Positions 17,994 through 26,226 of a DNA stretch of 64,000 bases are shown here, one piece after another. The notes below the pieces were generated by a model. It ran no database searches and had not been told where the DNA came from. It saw only the letters and a list, made by a program, of their open reading frames with translations. Position 1 is the first letter of the stretch. Each line of letters begins with the position of its first letter. Origin of the DNA: Streptomyces vilmorinianum (lineage in GTDB: Bacteria > Actinomycetota > Actinomycetes > Streptomycetales > Streptomycetaceae); NCBI RefSeq assembly GCF_005517195.1, contig NZ_CP040244.1, positions 1,320,001 to 1,384,000 of the forward strand, read 5' to 3'. The position numbers were made by a program, and so were the translations under genes.

Positions 17994-19288
17994 CACTGAC
18001 TCCCCCTGGAATCTCTGGGGCCGGACAGGACCTCTGCGGCGGCCTGCTGGTAGCGCAGGACCGCCTGCTCGGCGACCCGTAGGTCGCACGGCGCGCTCCA
18101 CAGCATCCGGCGCGCCGCGTCGTACCGCTCGATCAGCAGCGGATCCTCCGCCGCGCCGAGCCGGGCCACCTTCGCCTTGTACGCGTCGAGCCGGCCGCGC
18201 AGCTCGGCGCGGACCGCGAGCGGCGCGGTGACGGCGGTCAAGGACTCGCGGGCGCGCAGCAGTTCGTCCTCGGCCTCCTGCTCCAGGGACTCCAGGAGCG
18301 GGGAGAGCCGGTGCCACTGGGCGTGTCTGCGGTACTCGGCGGCCGTCGCGAGCCGTTCCTGGAGGACGGTCGGCGGGCCGCTGACCGCCGGCACCTCGGA
18401 GGCGGCGATCTTGGCGAGGACCTCGCCGCGCGCCGACCGCGCCTCGGCCAGCGTCCGGTCGGCGCGCGAGAGCACGTCCCGCAGCCGCATCAGCCGCTCC
18501 TCGGAGTCCTGCCGGACCGCGAGGACCGCCTCGATCTCCCGCCGGATGTCCTCGAGGGCGCGCGCCGCCCGGTCGTACCGCTCGGTGTCGGGCCGGCCGC
18601 CGCCGGGCGCCGAACTGCCCGCCGCGGGCCGCCAGAAGGCCAGCGGGTCGGTGACGACCTGGGCGCGCAGGGTGGCCAGCTCGGCCGTGATCTCCTCCAG
18701 CTCGTCGCCGGCCGGGTGCTCCCCGGGCCGTACGCCGACGGAGTGCGCCAGCGAGCGCGTCCGTCCGAGCTCGGCGGCGAGGAGATCTATCCGGGCGGGC
18801 AGCGCGGACCAGACGGCGTCGGCGGTCACGACCATGTCGAGCGAGGACGCGTACAGCTCGTTCATCCGGCCGACGAGCCGCTCCAGCGTGAACCGCTCGG
18901 AGAGCCGGGCCGAACCGGCGTCCGACGGGTCGGGCTGCTGTGCCCCGCCGGAGACCAGCACGCTCTCGCCGCGCAGCCGTTCGGTCAGCTCCACGAGGTC
19001 CTCGCGGCTGGACCAGCGCCGTCGCGCGCGCAGCTCACGGGCTTCGGCGAGCGCGGCGGTGTACGCGTCGAAGTACGTCCAGAGCAGCGTGATCGTCCGC
19101 TCGGTGGACCGCCAGCGCTCCCGGGTCGTCCCGGTCAGCTCGGCGCCTTCGAGCAGCCTGCGGCCCGCGTGGTCCTGCAGCGCGAGGAGCGAGTCCTCGA
19201 TCGCCTTGTGTTCCGCGCCGAGCCGCGCCAGCGCACGGTCCACCTCGTCCCGGTCCATCACCGGCCCGGGGGTGCCCGCGACGCCCAT
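17990..19288 (-). CDS. coiled-coil protein of the PknG operon, unknown function
   Basis: I do not recognise a named family. The 432-residue protein is almost wholly alpha-helical and charged, with heptad-like Leu/Ala patterns throughout and no membrane segment or signal peptide. It contains an Arg-rich region (ELRARRRWSSREDLVEL) and a short Gly/Ser/Pro break near residue 230. It is encoded between the GlnH-like protein and the kinase; its stop overlaps the kinase start (GTGA). The start ATG 19288 has GAGAGG upstream and lies 15 bases after glnH. This position points to a link between the membrane sensor and PknG, for example a kinase adaptor. That is inference; a structural prediction would be informative. 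Confidence 0.85.
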   Translation of the reverse strand: MGVAGTPGPVMDRDEVDRALARLGAEHKAIEDSLLALQDHAGRRLLEGAELTGTTRERWRSTERTITLLWTYFDAYTAALAEARELRARRRWSSREDLVELTERLRGESVLVSGGAQQPDPSDAGSARLSERFTLERLVGRMNELYASSLDMVVTADAVWSALPARIDLLAAELGRTRSLAHSVGVRPGEHPAGDELEEITAELATLRAQVVTDPLAFWRPAAGSSAPGGGRPDTERYDRAARALEDIRREIEAVLAVRQDSEERLMRLRDVLSRADRTLAEARSARGEVLAKIAASEVPAVSGPPTVLQERLATAAEYRRHAQWHRLSPLLESLEQEAEDELLRARESLTAVTAPLAVRAELRGRLDAYKAKVARLGAAEDPLLIERYDAARRMLWSAPCDLRVAEQAVLRYQQAAAEVLSGPRDSRGSQW

Positions 19289-19303
19289 CGATCACCTCTC
19301 GCT

Positions 19304-20389
19304 CTACTTGTACTTGGGTGCGGGCGGCCCGGATATCCCGGGCAGGTCCGCCTTCAGCCACGTGTCGTACGCCGTCTGCCACGGGCCCTGGCGGTACTGG
19401 ACGAGGACGTGGTTGACCCGGCGCACCAGGTCGTCGTTGCCCAGCTTGGCAGCCACGCCGTAGTACTCGGTGGTGAACGGCTCGCCCTTGAGCTCGACCG
19501 CCGGGTCCTGGGCGGCCTGGCCGGCCGCCAGCGCGTTGTCCGTCACGACCGCGTCGACCTCGCCCATCTGCAGGCGGACGAGGCAGTCCAGTTGGTTCGG
19601 GACGGTGAGCAGGTCCTTGTCGGCCTTGGTGCCGTCGCCCTCGTCCTTGAACACCGCCCCGAAGGAGTTCTTCTCCAGGGCCTCGTAGGCGGTGGAGCCC
19701 TCGGCCGTGCAGACCCGCTTTCCGCTCAGCGACGAGTCGTACCCGGAGATCTTGGAGTTCTTGGGGGCGAGGACCTGCTGGCCGGCCTGGAAGTAGGCGG
19801 TGGAGAAGGCGACCTGCTGGATCCGGCTGCAGTTGATCGTCATCGTGCGGACGACCAGGTCGACCGTGCCGTTCTCCAGGGCGGCGATGCGCTGGTTGGT
19901 CGGTATCGCCCGGAAGATGACGCTGTCCTCGCTGCCGAGGATGTTCTTCGCGATCGCCTTGGCCAGGTCGATGTCGAAGCCCTCCAGCGACGCGACCTCC
20001 TTGCCGTCGGCGCGCATCACCGTCTTCCGGTAGCCCCAGCGGTAGCTGGACTGGTCGACGCCCACGACGAGCTTGCCGCGTGCCTTGATCGCGTCGATCG
20101 AGGGGCCGTCGGCGGCGGAGGGCGTGAGCGAGGCCTCGGGGTTCTCGCAGGTGTCCGCCTTGATGGGCACACCCTTGCCCACGCCGGGGCCGCTCACCGC
20201 GGTCGCCCCCGCGTCGGCGCCGCCGTGGGCGAGCGGCAGCAGGGTCAGTGAGGCGGTCAGACCGCAGGCCACGGCCATCGCGGCCACCCCGCCCCAGCCG
20301 CGCAGCCGCCCCAGGGGCCGTCTGCCCCGGAGGCGTCCGCGGAGCCCGGCCGGGCCGCGCATCCTCGCGCCGTCGACGCCGTTGTGCAT
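19304..20389 (-). CDS. glnH: GlnH-like extracytoplasmic amino-acid-binding protein
   Basis: This 361-residue protein has a basic N-terminus, a hydrophobic export or anchor segment (about residues 33-58), and then a type 2 periplasmic-binding (SBP_bac_3) domain. Characteristic blocks are LVVGVDQSSYRWGY, LEGFDIDLAKAIAKNI, TNQRIAALENGTVDLV, VAFSTAYF and VDAVVTDNALAAG. A Cys in AMAVACG could be a lipid site, but the fit to a lipobox is poor. In mycobacteria GlnH binds Asp/Glu/Gln and signals through GlnX to PknG. No ABC permease or ATPase is present, so this is a sensor rather than an importer. ATG 20389 has AGAGGGGGCGGG upstream; GTG 20404, overlapping the glnX stop, is possible. Confidence 0.9.
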   Translation of the reverse strand: MHNGVDGARMRGPAGLRGRLRGRRPLGRLRGWGGVAAMAVACGLTASLTLLPLAHGGADAGATAVSGPGVGKGVPIKADTCENPEASLTPSAADGPSIDAIKARGKLVVGVDQSSYRWGYRKTVMRADGKEVASLEGFDIDLAKAIAKNILGSEDSVIFRAIPTNQRIAALENGTVDLVVRTMTINCSRIQQVAFSTAYFQAGQQVLAPKNSKISGYDSSLSGKRVCTAEGSTAYEALEKNSFGAVFKDEGDGTKADKDLLTVPNQLDCLVRLQMGEVDAVVTDNALAAGQAAQDPAVELKGEPFTTEYYGVAAKLGNDDLVRRVNHVLVQYRQGPWQTAYDTWLKADLPGISGPPAPKYK

Positions 20390-20400
20390 CCCGCCCCCTC

Positions 20401-21837
20401 TCACCGGTACTCCGACAGTCTGCGGTTGATTCCGAGGACGGCGCCCGCGGCGCCGAGGACACCGAGCCCGGCCGCGCCCAGCGGGAGCGCGCCCAGGGCG
20501 CCCCTGCCGTCCTCGGCGGCGCGGGTGAACTCGGACTGCTCGTGGTCGAGGGCCCGCTTCAGGGCGGCGTCGACCTGGTCGAAGGACTGCCCGGTGGACT
20601 CCGTCGGCCCGATCACGCTGGCCAGCGCGCCTTCGAAGTTGCCCGCGTTGTCCTGGTCACGGGCGCCCTTGTGCCGCTGCTTCCACTCGGCCGTCCGGTC
20701 CGCGGCGGCGCTCACCGGATCGCGCCCCGCGTCGTCGTCGGCGAGCTCCCGCGCCTGGGCGAGCGCGGTCGTCAGCGTCTCCATGCTGCTCGTGTAGTCC
20801 GTCTCGTACTTGTCGTTCTTGCCGTCGTCGGTGAGGACGGCGCCCCGCGCGACCAGCGTCAGGTTCTCGTTGGCGCGGGCCTTGAGCGAGCTGATCCGGG
20901 CGGTGTTGAGGATCTGGAGCGAGGCCTGCCCGTGCTCACGCGCCTCGTTCAGTCCGGCGCGCGCGACGGTGTGCGCCGCCGTGAGCCAGAGCAGCGCGAT
21001 CACGCAGGCGGCGGTGGCGGCGAGGAGTCCGCGGTTGAACACCCGGTTCGTCAGGGCGTAGTTGCGGCGCTGGGCCCAGAGAAGGACGGCGAGGGCGACG
21101 ATCCCGAGCGCGAGGGAGAGGAACGGCCAGGCGCGGGCCTCCTCGTCGTCCTGGTGGAGTCGTGCCGTCTCCAGCTCGTAGAGCCGCTCTGCGGCGGGAA
21201 GCAGCTCAGTTGTCATCTGCTGGTTCGCGTACCGCAGATAGGCGCCGCCGAGGGGCAGGCCCTGCCGGTTGGCGGCCCGGGCCCGCTCGATCAGCCCGGT
21301 GTAGCGGGGGAGCTGTTCGTTGAGGGCGGCGATCTCGCGGGCCGACTCGGCCGACCCCTCGGTGCTCGCCGCGGCCTTGACCAGGAGACGGGAGGCGGTC
21401 GTGATGTCGTCCGCGTACCGCTTCCGGACGTCCGCAGGCTCCTGCGCGCCGGCCAGGAAGGCGCCGGCCGCGGCGGTGTCGGCGTCCGCGAGCGAGCGGT
21501 AGATGTCGGCGGCGTCGGCGCTCAGCGGCTGACTGCGGCTCACCACGTCGTCGGCGGAGGAGGCCCGGTCGGCGACCTCGAAGGCGGTGACGGTCCCGAA
21601 CGCGACGACCAGCAGGGCCAGTACGGCGCCGAGGATCTGCAGCCGGCCGGGCTCCGTCGTGGCGGCGCGGCGCAGCCGCACCCTGGCCTCGTCCCAGGCC
21701 CCGCGCCCGGCGGGCGTCGGCGCGCTCGGCGTCGGCGCGGCGAGCGGCCGCGACGGCTGCGCGGGCACGCCGGGTCCCGACTGCGTGGGCACGGTGCCCG
21801 GAGCCGAGGCGGCGGGCGCATTCGGCGGGTATGTCAC
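20401..21837 (-). CDS. glnX: GlnX-like four-helix membrane sensor
   Basis: This 478-residue protein has a Pro/Ala-rich cytoplasmic N-terminus and transmembrane helices at about residues 66-88, 238-256, 265-285 and 445-465. Helical extracytoplasmic domains fall between helices 1-2 and 3-4, a duplicated four-helix-bundle sensor layout. The cytoplasmic tail is short (INRRLSEYR). This matches GlnX, which contacts GlnH outside the membrane and activates PknG inside. It is the first gene of the operon. The GTG start at 21837 has GGGGGAGG just upstream. The promoter should lie in 21838-22079; I could not assign -35/-10 boxes with confidence. Confidence 0.85.
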   Translation of the reverse strand: MTYPPNAPAASAPGTVPTQSGPGVPAQPSRPLAAPTPSAPTPAGRGAWDEARVRLRRAATTEPGRLQILGAVLALLVVAFGTVTAFEVADRASSADDVVSRSQPLSADAADIYRSLADADTAAAGAFLAGAQEPADVRKRYADDITTASRLLVKAAASTEGSAESAREIAALNEQLPRYTGLIERARAANRQGLPLGGAYLRYANQQMTTELLPAAERLYELETARLHQDDEEARAWPFLSLALGIVALAVLLWAQRRNYALTNRVFNRGLLAATAACVIALLWLTAAHTVARAGLNEAREHGQASLQILNTARISSLKARANENLTLVARGAVLTDDGKNDKYETDYTSSMETLTTALAQARELADDDAGRDPVSAAADRTAEWKQRHKGARDQDNAGNFEGALASVIGPTESTGQSFDQVDAALKRALDHEQSEFTRAAEDGRGALGALPLGAAGLGVLGAAGAVLGINRRLSEYR

Positions 21838-22079
21838 GAGACCTCCCCCTCGGTCGATGACGGCTGCCCGGAGGGCAGTATGACCTCAGGGGCCCCACCC
21901 GCACACCAGGATTGACTCGATCTTGTTCCTATCGTGCCCCATGCCCTCGCCACCCCCGCAGGCGAACCCCTACTTTATTTACGCCGCCTGGCCGGAATCG
22001 GTTCCACCACGAACGGGTGACGCGAAACGGGGCGCCCCCGCCCAGGGGACACCCCGCACCTCCCGCGCCTACGCGAACC

Positions 22080-23045
22080 TCAGGAGTAGTGGGCCCGCAG
22101 CCGGGCCGCGGCCTCGGGCCCCGCCGCCACCTCGTCGAGCGCGAACAGCGCCGCGCCCAGCACGGGCGGCGAGGTTACGACCCCGATCACGGCCTTCGGC
22201 GCCTTGACGGCGAGGAGTTCCGCGATCCCGGCGTCCAACTCCGGGTGGCGCGCGGCAAGGACGCTGCCGCCCAGCAGCACCGGCGCCTCCTCGTCGAGCA
22301 GCCCGAGGCGCCCGAGCGCGACCGTCGACAGCGCGACGACCTCCTCCGCCAGCCGGCGCACCAGCGCGCGGGCGACCGGGTCGCCCTCCCCGCTCGTACG
22401 GAACAGCACGGGCGTCAGCTCGTGCCGCCGCTCGAAGGGGATGCGCCCCAGGTGCAGCGCCTCGATCAGCGCGTACATCGTCGGCAGCCCGAAGTGCCCG
22501 GGCAGCGCGCGGGCCAGCTCGGTCGGCTCGCCCCGCCCGTCCTCGGCCCGTGCCGCGAACCACAGCGCCTCCTCGGCGAGTCCGCTGCCGCCGCCCCAGT
22601 CGCCGGAGATCTTGCCCAGCGCGGGGAAGCGGGCGGTCCGTCCGTCCGGCAGCATGCCGACGCAGTTGATCCCGGCCCCGCAGACCACGGCCACGCCCCG
22701 CGGCTCGTCCACCCCGGCGCGCAGGATGGCGAAGGTGTCGTTGTGGACCCGTACGGACCGGCTCCAGCCCCGCGCCTCCAGGGCGGTCCTCAACCCCGCC
22801 TCCTCCACCGGGAGATCGGCGTTGGCGAGGCAGGCGGAGACATGCGTGAACGCCGGCGGCAGGCCGGCCTCGGCGGCCGCTCGCCCCACCGTCTCCGCCA
22901 GCCCGTCCAGGGCCGCCTCGACCCCGACCAGGGGCGGTTGGAAGCCGCCCCCGCGCGCCGCGCCGAGCACGCGGCCGTCCGTCCCGACCACCGCCACGTC
23001 GGTCTTGCTGTTGCCGGCGTCGATGGCGAGGAGCACGTCGTTCAC
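22080..23045 (-). CDS. csnK: sugar kinase of the BadF/BadG (N-acetylglucosamine kinase-like) family
   Basis: This 321-residue ASKHA-fold kinase has LLAIDAGNSKTDVAVV (phosphate 1), VVCGAGINCVG (phosphate 2), KISGDWGGGSGLAEEAL and VLLGGSV motifs. It is likely to phosphorylate glucosamine or N-acetylglucosamine units released after uptake. The GTG at 23045 overlaps the stop of the GH4 gene (GTGA), so I prefer it over the GTG at 23051. It is the last gene of a csn-type operon; in S. coelicolor the corresponding csnK ends the csnR-K operon for chitosan-oligosaccharide use. Gene naming rests on operon order and family, not on direct alignment. Confidence 0.85.
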   Translation of the reverse strand: MNDVLLAIDAGNSKTDVAVVGTDGRVLGAARGGGFQPPLVGVEAALDGLAETVGRAAAEAGLPPAFTHVSACLANADLPVEEAGLRTALEARGWSRSVRVHNDTFAILRAGVDEPRGVAVVCGAGINCVGMLPDGRTARFPALGKISGDWGGGSGLAEEALWFAARAEDGRGEPTELARALPGHFGLPTMYALIEALHLGRIPFERRHELTPVLFRTSGEGDPVARALVRRLAEEVVALSTVALGRLGLLDEEAPVLLGGSVLAARHPELDAGIAELLAVKAPKAVIGVVTSPPVLGAALFALDEVAAGPEAAARLRAHYS

Positions 23046-24349
23046 GCCCACGCGAGGTGCTCCCGGTTGTGCGCGATCAGCCGGTCGGTGAGCCCCTCGG
23101 CGTACGCGTACTGCCCGACCAGCGGGTGCGCGAGCAGCGCCCGGAACACCCGCTCCCGGCCGCCGCGCAGCGCCGCGTCCAGGGCCAGGTCCTCGTACGC
23201 GGTCACGTTCGCGATCAGCCCCGCGTACAGCGGGTCGAGCGACGGGACCGGCAGCGGCGAGGCGCCCTGGGCGCCCACCGCCGCCTGCACCTCGATGACG
23301 GCGTCGTCCGCCAGGAAGGGCAGCGTGCCGTTGTTGTACGTGTTCACCACCTGGTACGGCGAACCTCCCCCGCCCAGCAGCGAGGCGGCCAGGTCCACGG
23401 CGGCCTCCGAGTAGAACGCGCCGCCGCGCCTGCCGAGCAGCGCCGGCTTCTCGTCGAGCGCCGGATCCCCGTACACCTCCAGGAGTTCCTTCTCCATCGC
23501 GGCGACCTCGGCGGCCCGCGAGGGCTTCGTGCCGAGCTCCCGTACGACCTCGTCGTGCGCGTAGAAGTACCGCAGGTAGTACGAGGGGACGACACCGAGC
23601 CGGTCGACGATCTCGCGCGGCATCCGCAGGTCGTCGGCGATGGCCTCGCCGTGCTCGGCGAGCAGCCGCGGCAGGACGTCCTCACCCTCCGGCCCGCCGA
23701 GCCGTACCGCGGTCTCCCAGGTCAGGTGGTTGAGCCCGACATGGTCGAGGTGGACCTCGGCCGGGGCGACGCCGAGGAAGGCGGCGAACTTCCGCTGGAA
23801 GCCGATGGCCACGTTGCACAGGCCGACGGCCTTGTGCCCGGCCTGGAGCAACGCGCGCGTGACGATCCCGACGGGGTTGGTGAAGTCGATGATCCACGCG
23901 TCCGGGTTGGTCCGCCGGACCCGCTCGGCGATGTCCAGGACCACCGGGACGGTCCGCAGCGCCTTGGCGAGACCGCCCGCGCCGGTGGTCTCCTGCCCGA
24001 CGCAGCCGCACTCCAGCGGCCAGGTCTCGTCCCGCAGCCGCGCCGCCTGCCCGCCGACCCGCAGCTGGAGCAGGACGGCGTCCGCGCCCTCCACCCCCGC
24101 GTCGATGTCGGAGGTGGTGACGATCTTCCCTTCGTGCCCCTGCTTGGCGAAGATCCGCCGGGCGAGCCCGCCGACCAGCTCAAGGCGGTCGGCGGCCGGG
24201 TCGACGAGGACGAGTTCCGTGATGGGCAGGGTGTCGCGCAACCGCGCGAATCCGTCGATCAGTTCGGGGGTGTAGGTGGAGCCGCCCCCCACGACAGCGA
24301 TCTTTGACGCCCGGGGGTTCGGGGGTTGTCCCCCGATCGAACGCAGCAT
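23042..24349 (-). CDS. csnH: GH4 family 6-phospho-beta-glucosidase-like hydrolase
   Basis: This 435-residue enzyme has the GH4 NAD-binding start KIAVVGGGSTYTPELIDGF, LVDP, and ECGCVGQETTGAGG. Metal and catalytic blocks DFTNPVGIVTRAL, GLCNVAIG and VGLNHLTW follow. GH4 enzymes use NAD+ and a divalent metal and cleave phosphorylated or free disaccharides by oxidation-elimination. With the csn importer it should cut imported glucosamine oligosaccharides. The first 14 residues (MLRSIGGQPPNPRA) are not typical of the family and come from a GC-rich palindromic sequence at the start. No good ribosome site precedes ATG 24349, but the stop of the upstream permease is only seven bases away, so coupling is plausible. 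Confidence 0.9.
   Translation of the reverse strand: MLRSIGGQPPNPRASKIAVVGGGSTYTPELIDGFARLRDTLPITELVLVDPAADRLELVGGLARRIFAKQGHEGKIVTTSDIDAGVEGADAVLLQLRVGGQAARLRDETWPLECGCVGQETTGAGGLAKALRTVPVVLDIAERVRRTNPDAWIIDFTNPVGIVTRALLQAGHKAVGLCNVAIGFQRKFAAFLGVAPAEVHLDHVGLNHLTWETAVRLGGPEGEDVLPRLLAEHGEAIADDLRMPREIVDRLGVVPSYYLRYFYAHDEVVRELGTKPSRAAEVAAMEKELLEVYGDPALDEKPALLGRRGGAFYSEAAVDLAASLLGGGGSPYQVVNTYNNGTLPFLADDAVIEVQAAVGAQGASPLPVPSLDPLYAGLIANVTAYEDLALDAALRGGRERVFRALLAHPLVGQYAYAEGLTDRLIAHNREHLAWA
24320..24335. repeat. palindromic C/G element at start of GH4 gene
   Basis: CGGGGG-TTGT-CCCCCG forms a perfect 6-bp stem, 14-29 bases inside the reading frame after ATG 24349, adjoining more G-runs (24311-24325). 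It looks like one of the dispersed palindromic elements found in Streptomyces genomes. It contributes the unusual residues IGGQPPNP to the GH4 N-terminus. Confidence 0.55.
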
Positions 24350-24356
24350 CGTCGTA

Positions 24357-25244
24357 TCAGCCCTTCACTCCGGTCAGTGTGACTCCCTCGACGAACGCCT
24401 TCTGGGCGAAGAAGAACACGAGGATCACAGGGGCCATGACCAGCACGGTCGCGGCCATGGTCAGGTTCCAGTCGGTGTGGTGCGCGCCCTTGAAGGACTC
24501 GAGCCCGTAACTCAGAGTCCACGCCCCCGGGTTCTCGGAGGCGTAGATCTGCGGCCCGAAGTAGTCGTTCCAGCAGTAGAAGAACTGGAACAGTGCCACG
24601 GCGGCGATGCCGGGCTTCGCCATGGGCAGCACGACCTTGATCAGGGTGCGCAGTTCGCCGCACCCGTCGATCCTCGCCGCCTCGATGTACTCGTTCGGGA
24701 TCGTCAGCAGGAACTGGCGCAGCAGGAAGATCGCGAACGCGTCGCCGAAGGCCATCGGGATGATCAGCGGCCACAGTGTGCCGGACAGATCCATCTGCTT
24801 CGCCCAGAACAGGTACATCGGGATGATGACGACCTGCGGCGGCAGCATCATCATCGAGATGACCAGCAGCAGCGACAGATGCCGGCCGCGGAAGCGGAAC
24901 TTGGCGAGCGCGTACGCCACCGGGACCGAGGACACCACCACGAGCGCGGTGCCCACCCCCGCGTACAGCAGGGAGTTCCGCCACCAGGTGAGGAAGCCGG
25001 GGGTGTCGAAGACCCGGGTGTAGTTCTCCCAGTGCCAGGTGTCGGGCGTGAGGTCGCGGGTCAGCGCCTGCTGGTCGCTCATCAGGGACGTCAGGAAGAC
25101 GAAGATGAACGGCAGCACGAAGAACAGGGCCGCGGCGATCCCGAGGGAGTGCACGGCGATCCAGTGCAGTGCCGCCGTGCGGCGGGCGCGCTTCTCGGCG
25201 GGGCTCGTCACGGTGCGGTCGAGCGTGGACGCGGTGGTGGTCAT
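24357..25244 (-). CDS. csnG: carbohydrate ABC transporter permease (MalG family)
   Basis: This 295-residue permease has six predicted helices. The EAA loop is near residues 190-215 (EYIEAARIDGCGELRTLIKVVLPMAKPGIAA), the site that docks the ATPase. It follows the MalF-like permease by three bases, forming the usual heteromeric pair. No ATPase gene is in the operon, as is normal for Streptomyces CUT1 importers, which share the MsiK ATPase encoded elsewhere. The likely substrate is glucosamine or GlcNAc oligosaccharides, from operon context. Confidence 0.93.
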   Translation of the reverse strand: MTTTASTLDRTVTSPAEKRARRTAALHWIAVHSLGIAAALFFVLPFIFVFLTSLMSDQQALTRDLTPDTWHWENYTRVFDTPGFLTWWRNSLLYAGVGTALVVVSSVPVAYALAKFRFRGRHLSLLLVISMMMLPPQVVIIPMYLFWAKQMDLSGTLWPLIIPMAFGDAFAIFLLRQFLLTIPNEYIEAARIDGCGELRTLIKVVLPMAKPGIAAVALFQFFYCWNDYFGPQIYASENPGAWTLSYGLESFKGAHHTDWNLTMAATVLVMAPVILVFFFAQKAFVEGVTLTGVKG

Positions 25245-25247
25245 GGG

Positions 25248-26207
25248 TCAGTCACCCGAGCCGATCAGGCCGCCGCGCCGGCGCATCAGGAGCGCGGTGA
25301 AGGCCATGGAGAGGGCGAACAGGACGAGCGCCACGACGCAGGCGGCGCCGTAGTCGAAGCGGCCGAAGCCGAGGTTGTAGACCAGCTGCGGCAGGGTCAG
25401 CGTGGAGTCGTCCGGATAGCCCGGCTCGAAGGTCTGGCCGGAGCCGCCCATCACCCCCGAGGCGACCTTCGCGGCCACGATCGGCTGGGTGTAGTACTGC
25501 ATCGCGCCGATGATCCCGGTGACGACCGCGAAGAGCACGATCGGCGAGATGTTCGGCAGCGTCACGTACCGGAACCGCTGCCAGGCGGAGGCCCCGTCCA
25601 GCTCCGCCGCCTCGTACTGCTCCTTCGGTACGTCGAGCAGCGCGGCCATGAAGATGACCATGAGGTCCCCGACGCCCCACACGGCGAGGACGGTCAGCGC
25701 GGGCTTGGCCCAGGCCGCGTCGTTGAACCAGGAGGGGGCGGGGATGCCGACCGCCTCCAGGAGCGAGTTGACCGGCCCGGTACCGGGGTTGAGCAGGAAC
25801 ACGAAGGCCAGCGTCGCGGCCACCGGCGGGGCCAGGTACGGCAGGTAGAACAGCGTGCGGAAGACCCCGGCGCCCGTCTTGATCTTGGTGATCAGCATGC
25901 CGACCCCCAGGCCGAAGACCACCCGGCAGGCGACCATGACGACGGCCAGCCACAGTGTGTTCTGCATCGCAGGCCAGAACTTCGGCAGGTCCGAGAAGAC
26001 GTACGTCCAGTTGTCCAGGCCCCGCCAGGTCGGCGGATTGAGCCCGTCGTACTTCATGAACGAGAAGTACAGGGTCGAGACGAGCGGATAGGCGAAGAAG
26101 ACGCCGAATCCGATCAGCCAGGGCGACATGAACGCCACGGTGCGAAGCGCGCTGCGCACGCGCTTCGACCGCAGCGTGTGACGCCCGTCGAGGGTGTCGG
26201 TGGACAT
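25248..26207 (-). CDS. csnF: carbohydrate ABC transporter permease (MalF family)
   Basis: This 319-residue permease has helices beginning with FMSPWLIGFGVFFAYPLV and an EAA loop at about residues 210-235 (EQYEAAELDGASAWQRFRYVTLPNISP). ATG 26207 (MSTDTLDG) was chosen; the frame continues upstream to 26276 into the end of the binding-protein gene, which is unlikely. It lies 19 bases after csnE and three before csnG. It works as the partner of the 24357-25244 permease. Confidence 0.92.
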   Translation of the reverse strand: MSTDTLDGRHTLRSKRVRSALRTVAFMSPWLIGFGVFFAYPLVSTLYFSFMKYDGLNPPTWRGLDNWTYVFSDLPKFWPAMQNTLWLAVVMVACRVVFGLGVGMLITKIKTGAGVFRTLFYLPYLAPPVAATLAFVFLLNPGTGPVNSLLEAVGIPAPSWFNDAAWAKPALTVLAVWGVGDLMVIFMAALLDVPKEQYEAAELDGASAWQRFRYVTLPNISPIVLFAVVTGIIGAMQYYTQPIVAAKVASGVMGGSGQTFEPGYPDDSTLTLPQLVYNLGFGRFDYGAACVVALVLFALSMAFTALLMRRRGGLIGSGD

Positions 26208-26226
26208 GAGGAACCGGTCCTGACTC

